This document shows, piece after piece, positions 61,311-64,000 of a stretch of 64,000 nucleotides of DNA. The notes beneath the pieces were generated by a model that saw nothing but the letters and a program-made list of their open reading frames with translations, was not told the origin of the DNA and ran no database searches. The position numbers were made by a program, and so were the translations under genes. Within the stretch, counting starts at the first letter, position 1. Every line of letters starts with the position of its first letter. Origin of the DNA: an uncultured Bacteriovoracaceae bacterium (lineage in GTDB: Bacteria > Bdellovibrionota > Bacteriovoracia > Bacteriovoracales > Bacteriovoracaceae); contig CALHLC010000008.1 of NCBI GenBank assembly GCA_938034385.1, positions 1 through 64,000 on the forward strand, written 5' to 3'.

Positions 61311-62726
61311 ATGAAAAAAGCAAAGAAAAGATTGATCTATGATGTCCTCTATGGATTTATTAGATTAACTCCTATTGAATGGGAAATCATTCACACACCT
61401 TATTATCAAAGATTAAAATGGATTAAGCAGTTAGGTTTTTCCTTTTACACTTATCCAGGAGCAGAACATTCTCGATTTGGACATTCCTTAGGTGTTATGA
61501 ACAATGCTCATGCGATACTTGTTCAAATTGGAGAAAATGCTAGTGATGAAGAATTATTCTCAGGAGAGTTAAGCTCTGCCATGGCCAAGGAGCATCAAAG
61601 CATAAGAATTGCAGCACTCTTACATGATATAGGATCATTTTGTTTTTCTCATACTGTTGAAAATGCTTATATCAAATATTCCGAGTCAAATAACTCTAAG
61701 AACAGAGACCAGAAAGATGATCATGAACATTTAGGTTCTTTTATTATTAAAAGGACTGATAATAAGTTTGGAATCACTAGAATCTTAAATAAGTATGGAT
61801 TAAATGTTCAAAAAATTTCAGATCTTGTGAAAGGAATTGATTCAAATATTTTAGCAAATCAAGTCCTGCATTCAGAGATAGATTGTGACAGAATGGATTA
61901 CCTCTTACGGGATGCTCACTACACTGGACTTCATTACGGTAATTATGATCGTGACTACCTTTTGAATCACTTTCAAGCTCGTGAGATTTCTGGTCAAAAG
62001 ATTTTAACCATTCATGAGAAAGCGATAAATTGTGTTCAGGACTTCTTGATCTCTAGATTTGCATGGTATTCTCAGGTAGTGCGCTCTGCTAGAGGAGCAA
62101 AGTTCGACGCAATAGCAGCGGAAGTGTCGTTTTATCTATTAAAAAATGGAATGATTTATAGATATCAAGAGTTACTAGATTTAATAGAAAATGATCCAAC
62201 AAGATTTTTTACTTTTAATGATTCGTACTTCATGACTACTCTTCAAGATCATTATAATTCAGGGAACTTTAAAAAAGATAAGGGCATATTGGATATGGTT
62301 GAGTCGCTTTTATTTTCTAAAAGCCCTGCTCGAATTAAACATCCAGTTTTTAATCAAAGAATTTTAGATCAAAACAATACAACTGATAATCAAAAGATTA
62401 TGAAAAAGGCCCGTGATAAATTTAATGAACTTTATGATTATGTAAAAAAGCATGGTAGTGATGCTGATTGGATGATAGAAGATTTTCCCAAAAAAGATAT
62501 TTACTTGGCAAAGTCTCACAAGAGATTAGTCAAAGATACTCAAGGATCCAACCTATTACTTGAAAGAGATCCAGTTAAGATTTGTTATACTAATGGCGAT
62601 GTTTATCTGCTTTCAAACTTGGAAAACAACCTTGTAAGCAAGCTCCAAAATACATTTAATTTTATGCCTCACGTTTTTTGCTCTAGAGGAGCCCATGACT
62701 TACTAAAAAAGTCAGGATTGTTGTAA
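61311..62726 (+). CDS. HD-domain phosphohydrolase (dGTPase/SamHD1-like)
   Basis: 471 aa. The HD metal motif is spread over EHSRFGHSLGVMNNA, IRIAALLHDIGSFCFSH (His-Asp) and DCDRMDYLLRDAHYTGLHYG, with the distal Asp, as in SamHD1/YdhJ-type deoxynucleotide triphosphohydrolases. The opening YGFIRLTPIEWEIIHTPYYQRLKWIKQLG is also typical. Substrate not proven; likely a dNTP or related nucleotide. Soluble. Confidence 0.85.
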   Translation: MKKAKKRLIYDVLYGFIRLTPIEWEIIHTPYYQRLKWIKQLGFSFYTYPGAEHSRFGHSLGVMNNAHAILVQIGENASDEELFSGELSSAMAKEHQSIRIAALLHDIGSFCFSHTVENAYIKYSESNNSKNRDQKDDHEHLGSFIIKRTDNKFGITRILNKYGLNVQKISDLVKGIDSNILANQVLHSEIDCDRMDYLLRDAHYTGLHYGNYDRDYLLNHFQAREISGQKILTIHEKAINCVQDFLISRFAWYSQVVRSARGAKFDAIAAEVSFYLLKNGMIYRYQELLDLIENDPTRFFTFNDSYFMTTLQDHYNSGNFKKDKGILDMVESLLFSKSPARIKHPVFNQRILDQNNTTDNQKIMKKARDKFNELYDYVKKHGSDADWMIEDFPKKDIYLAKSHKRLVKDTQGSNLLLERDPVKICYTNGDVYLLSNLENNLVSKLQNTFNFMPHVFCSRGAHDLLKKSGLL

Positions 62727-62820
62727 ATTTAGTCTTTTTAATCAAGTTAGCCCTTCTTTACTTTGCTAGCTCGCTCTCCAAAAGTTAAAATATATAAAGA
62801 ATCTTGGGTGGGATAGGTAC

Positions 62821-63537
62821 ATGGAAAGTCAGTCTACATTTAGAAGTCAAAAATCAATAAAATTTCAGGAAAGCAAGGTGAAATATTTTAGCTTTAAAGA
62901 AGTGGATGTTTTTTCGAAGCAAAACCACCTTTTAAGAAAAGTGAGTCTTGAAATTTTTCGAGGAGACTTTAAATTTGTAACAGGAAGAACAGGAGCAGGG
63001 AAAACAACTTTGTTAAACCTAATTGCAGATGATTGTCCTAAATTTACAATTCATGGGAAAGTTCACAGAGAAGAATCAACTTCAACCAATTCAATATTCG
63101 TATCTAGAGTTTTTCAAGACTTAAAAGTTTTTAAAGAAATGAGTGTGCTCAAAAATTTAGAATATTGCTTTGATTCAAATCTTTATTCAAGAACTAGTTT
63201 CGAAAAAGAAGTTCAAGATTATTCACGAATGCTAGGTATTAGAGATAAGTTAAACTCGACTCTCGAGCAATGCAGTGGTGGGATTATTCAAAAAGTGGCT
63301 ATTTTAAGGGCCATCTTATCAAAGCCAGATGTAATTCTCGCAGATGAGCCGACTAGCTCATTAGATAAAGCAAGTTCATTAACAGTTTATGAAATATTTA
63401 AATTATTAAATAAGAACTTTGGAACAACGATAGTCTGGGCCACACATGATAGGGACTTAGTTAGAAGTTTAAGTGGTGAAATTATTCATATTGAAAATGG
63501 AAAACTTACTCATCAAGGAAGTACATGTTTTATTTAA
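62821..63537 (+). CDS. ftsE: FtsE-type ABC ATPase
   Basis: 238 aa. Walker A VTGRTGAGKTTLLNLI, Q-loop RVFQDLKVFKEMSV, signature LEQCSGGIIQKVAILRAIL, Walker B VILADEPTSSLD and the His-loop IVWATHDRDLV. An N-terminal extension of about 25 residues precedes the usual start. Overlap with an FtsX-like gene identifies it as FtsE, which with FtsX controls peptidoglycan hydrolases at the septum. Confidence 0.87.
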   Translation: MESQSTFRSQKSIKFQESKVKYFSFKEVDVFSKQNHLLRKVSLEIFRGDFKFVTGRTGAGKTTLLNLIADDCPKFTIHGKVHREESTSTNSIFVSRVFQDLKVFKEMSVLKNLEYCFDSNLYSRTSFEKEVQDYSRMLGIRDKLNSTLEQCSGGIIQKVAILRAILSKPDVILADEPTSSLDKASSLTVYEIFKLLNKNFGTTIVWATHDRDLVRSLSGEIIHIENGKLTHQGSTCFI

Positions 63538-64000
63538 ATATATTTTTACAATCACTATATAAGAATAAAGTACGAGGAATTATTTATCTTGGATTATGCT
63601 TTTCTATTGTTTTTGTCTCGATATACAAAAATTCTATTATTGAGGTTATGAAAAACAATCTATCCTACTTGCAAAGCGAAGTAAGTTTTCAGGTAGCGGT
63701 TGATGATTCATTCCAGAATAAAAAGAAGATAGAACAATCAAAGAGCTTGGCAGGTGTTTCATCCGTAGCACAACTACAAAGTTCAGAAGTCTTAAATAAG
63801 CTAGGGCAAGTTTCAGAGCAGTATAATGTTAGCTTAGATGAAATAACGAACGAAATTTCTATTTACAAAATCTCTCTTGAGCCTGCTATTAGCTCTAGAA
63901 ACCAAAAGCTTGTAAGAAAGTATTTTGAAAAACTATTGCAAGGTTCAGATAGCATTATATCTCCTTTAGACTTTCCTAGTGCAGCTCTTAGTAAGCAAAC
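63525..64000 (+). CDS. ftsX: FtsX-like permease, 5' part only
   Basis: 158 codons are present before the window ends; no stop is reached. The ATG at 63525 lies 13 bases inside the ftsE end. It reads MFYLNIFLQSLYKNKVRG, then a membrane helix (IIYLGLCFSIVFVSIY) and a periplasmic segment starting KNSIIEVMKNNL, matching the cytoplasmic stub, TM1 and extracellular loop of FtsX. The rest of the protein lies outside the window. Confidence 0.7.
   Translation, partial: MFYLNIFLQSLYKNKVRGIIYLGLCFSIVFVSIYKNSIIEVMKNNLSYLQSEVSFQVAVDDSFQNKKKIEQSKSLAGVSSVAQLQSSEVLNKLGQVSEQYNVSLDEITNEISIYKISLEPAISSRNQKLVRKYFEKLLQGSDSIISPLDFPSAALSKQ

Overview
The window is low-GC (about one third G+C), densely coding bacterial chromosome with a Gram-negative envelope: TolQRAB, a second TolQ/TolR motor, many lipoproteins and Sec signal peptides, and one beta-barrel-like protein. 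AgmX/PglI-type C-terminal domains, an FHA-containing envelope protein, a CarD regulator, many secreted low-complexity proteins and a secreted M14 carboxypeptidase together suggest a Bdellovibrionota member, most likely of the Bacteriovorax/Halobacteriovorax type. This assignment is inference; no rRNA gene is present to confirm it.

Layout. 56-4785: a cluster of an FHA-TM-AgmX protein, two small lipoproteins with the same C-terminal domain, one TolQ/ExbB and two TolR/ExbD proteins, resembling the Agl/Glt gliding motor of Myxococcus. 4909-9073: a DUF937 protein, DNA polymerase I, an RDD membrane protein and thioredoxin. 9137-14741: an accessory stretch with two tandem paralogous secreted Tyr-rich proteins sharing an upstream palindrome, a small membrane protein, a complete IS1202/ISNCY-type insertion sequence with 16-bp target duplications, and a Cys-rich secreted protein. 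14765-17486: ddl and thrS. 17721-19957: a TPR/winged-helix regulator, a secreted protein and a GNAT acetyltransferase. 20066-25992: the classical rimP-nusA-infB-rbfA-truB translation operon. 26054-30452: a membrane-anchored ferredoxin, three exported proteins and an MBL hydrolase. 30640-33114: sucC-sucD-ndk. 33166-38339: a secreted M14 carboxypeptidase, a 900-aa exported flavoprotein-like oxidoreductase, an Mpo1-like protein and a secreted protein. 38522-46533: CarD, gltX, an Asp/Lys-rich secreted protein, an RlmD/TrmA-type methyltransferase, uvrB, a metallophosphoesterase, a DUF420 protein and rpsT. 46680-51180: a short-chain acyl-CoA block (3-hydroxybutyryl-CoA dehydrogenase, acyl-CoA dehydrogenase, thiolase) interleaved with a histone-H1-like protein. 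51161-59306: envelope proteins (vWA lipoprotein, GYF-GYF-PilZ protein, three small exported proteins) and tolQRAB. 59451-64000: an NtrC-like regulator without GAFTGA, an HD phosphohydrolase, ftsE and the start of ftsX.

How it fits together. The core is housekeeping: replication and repair, translation, the TCA cycle and cell division. It is interleaved with envelope machinery. Two separate proton-driven TolQ/TolR systems lie about 52 kb apart, and the first has its own set of periplasmic partners with AgmX-like domains. I see no tRNA, rRNA, CRISPR array or prophage. Apart from the IS-containing interval 12840-14390, no gene-free gap exceeds about 250 bp.
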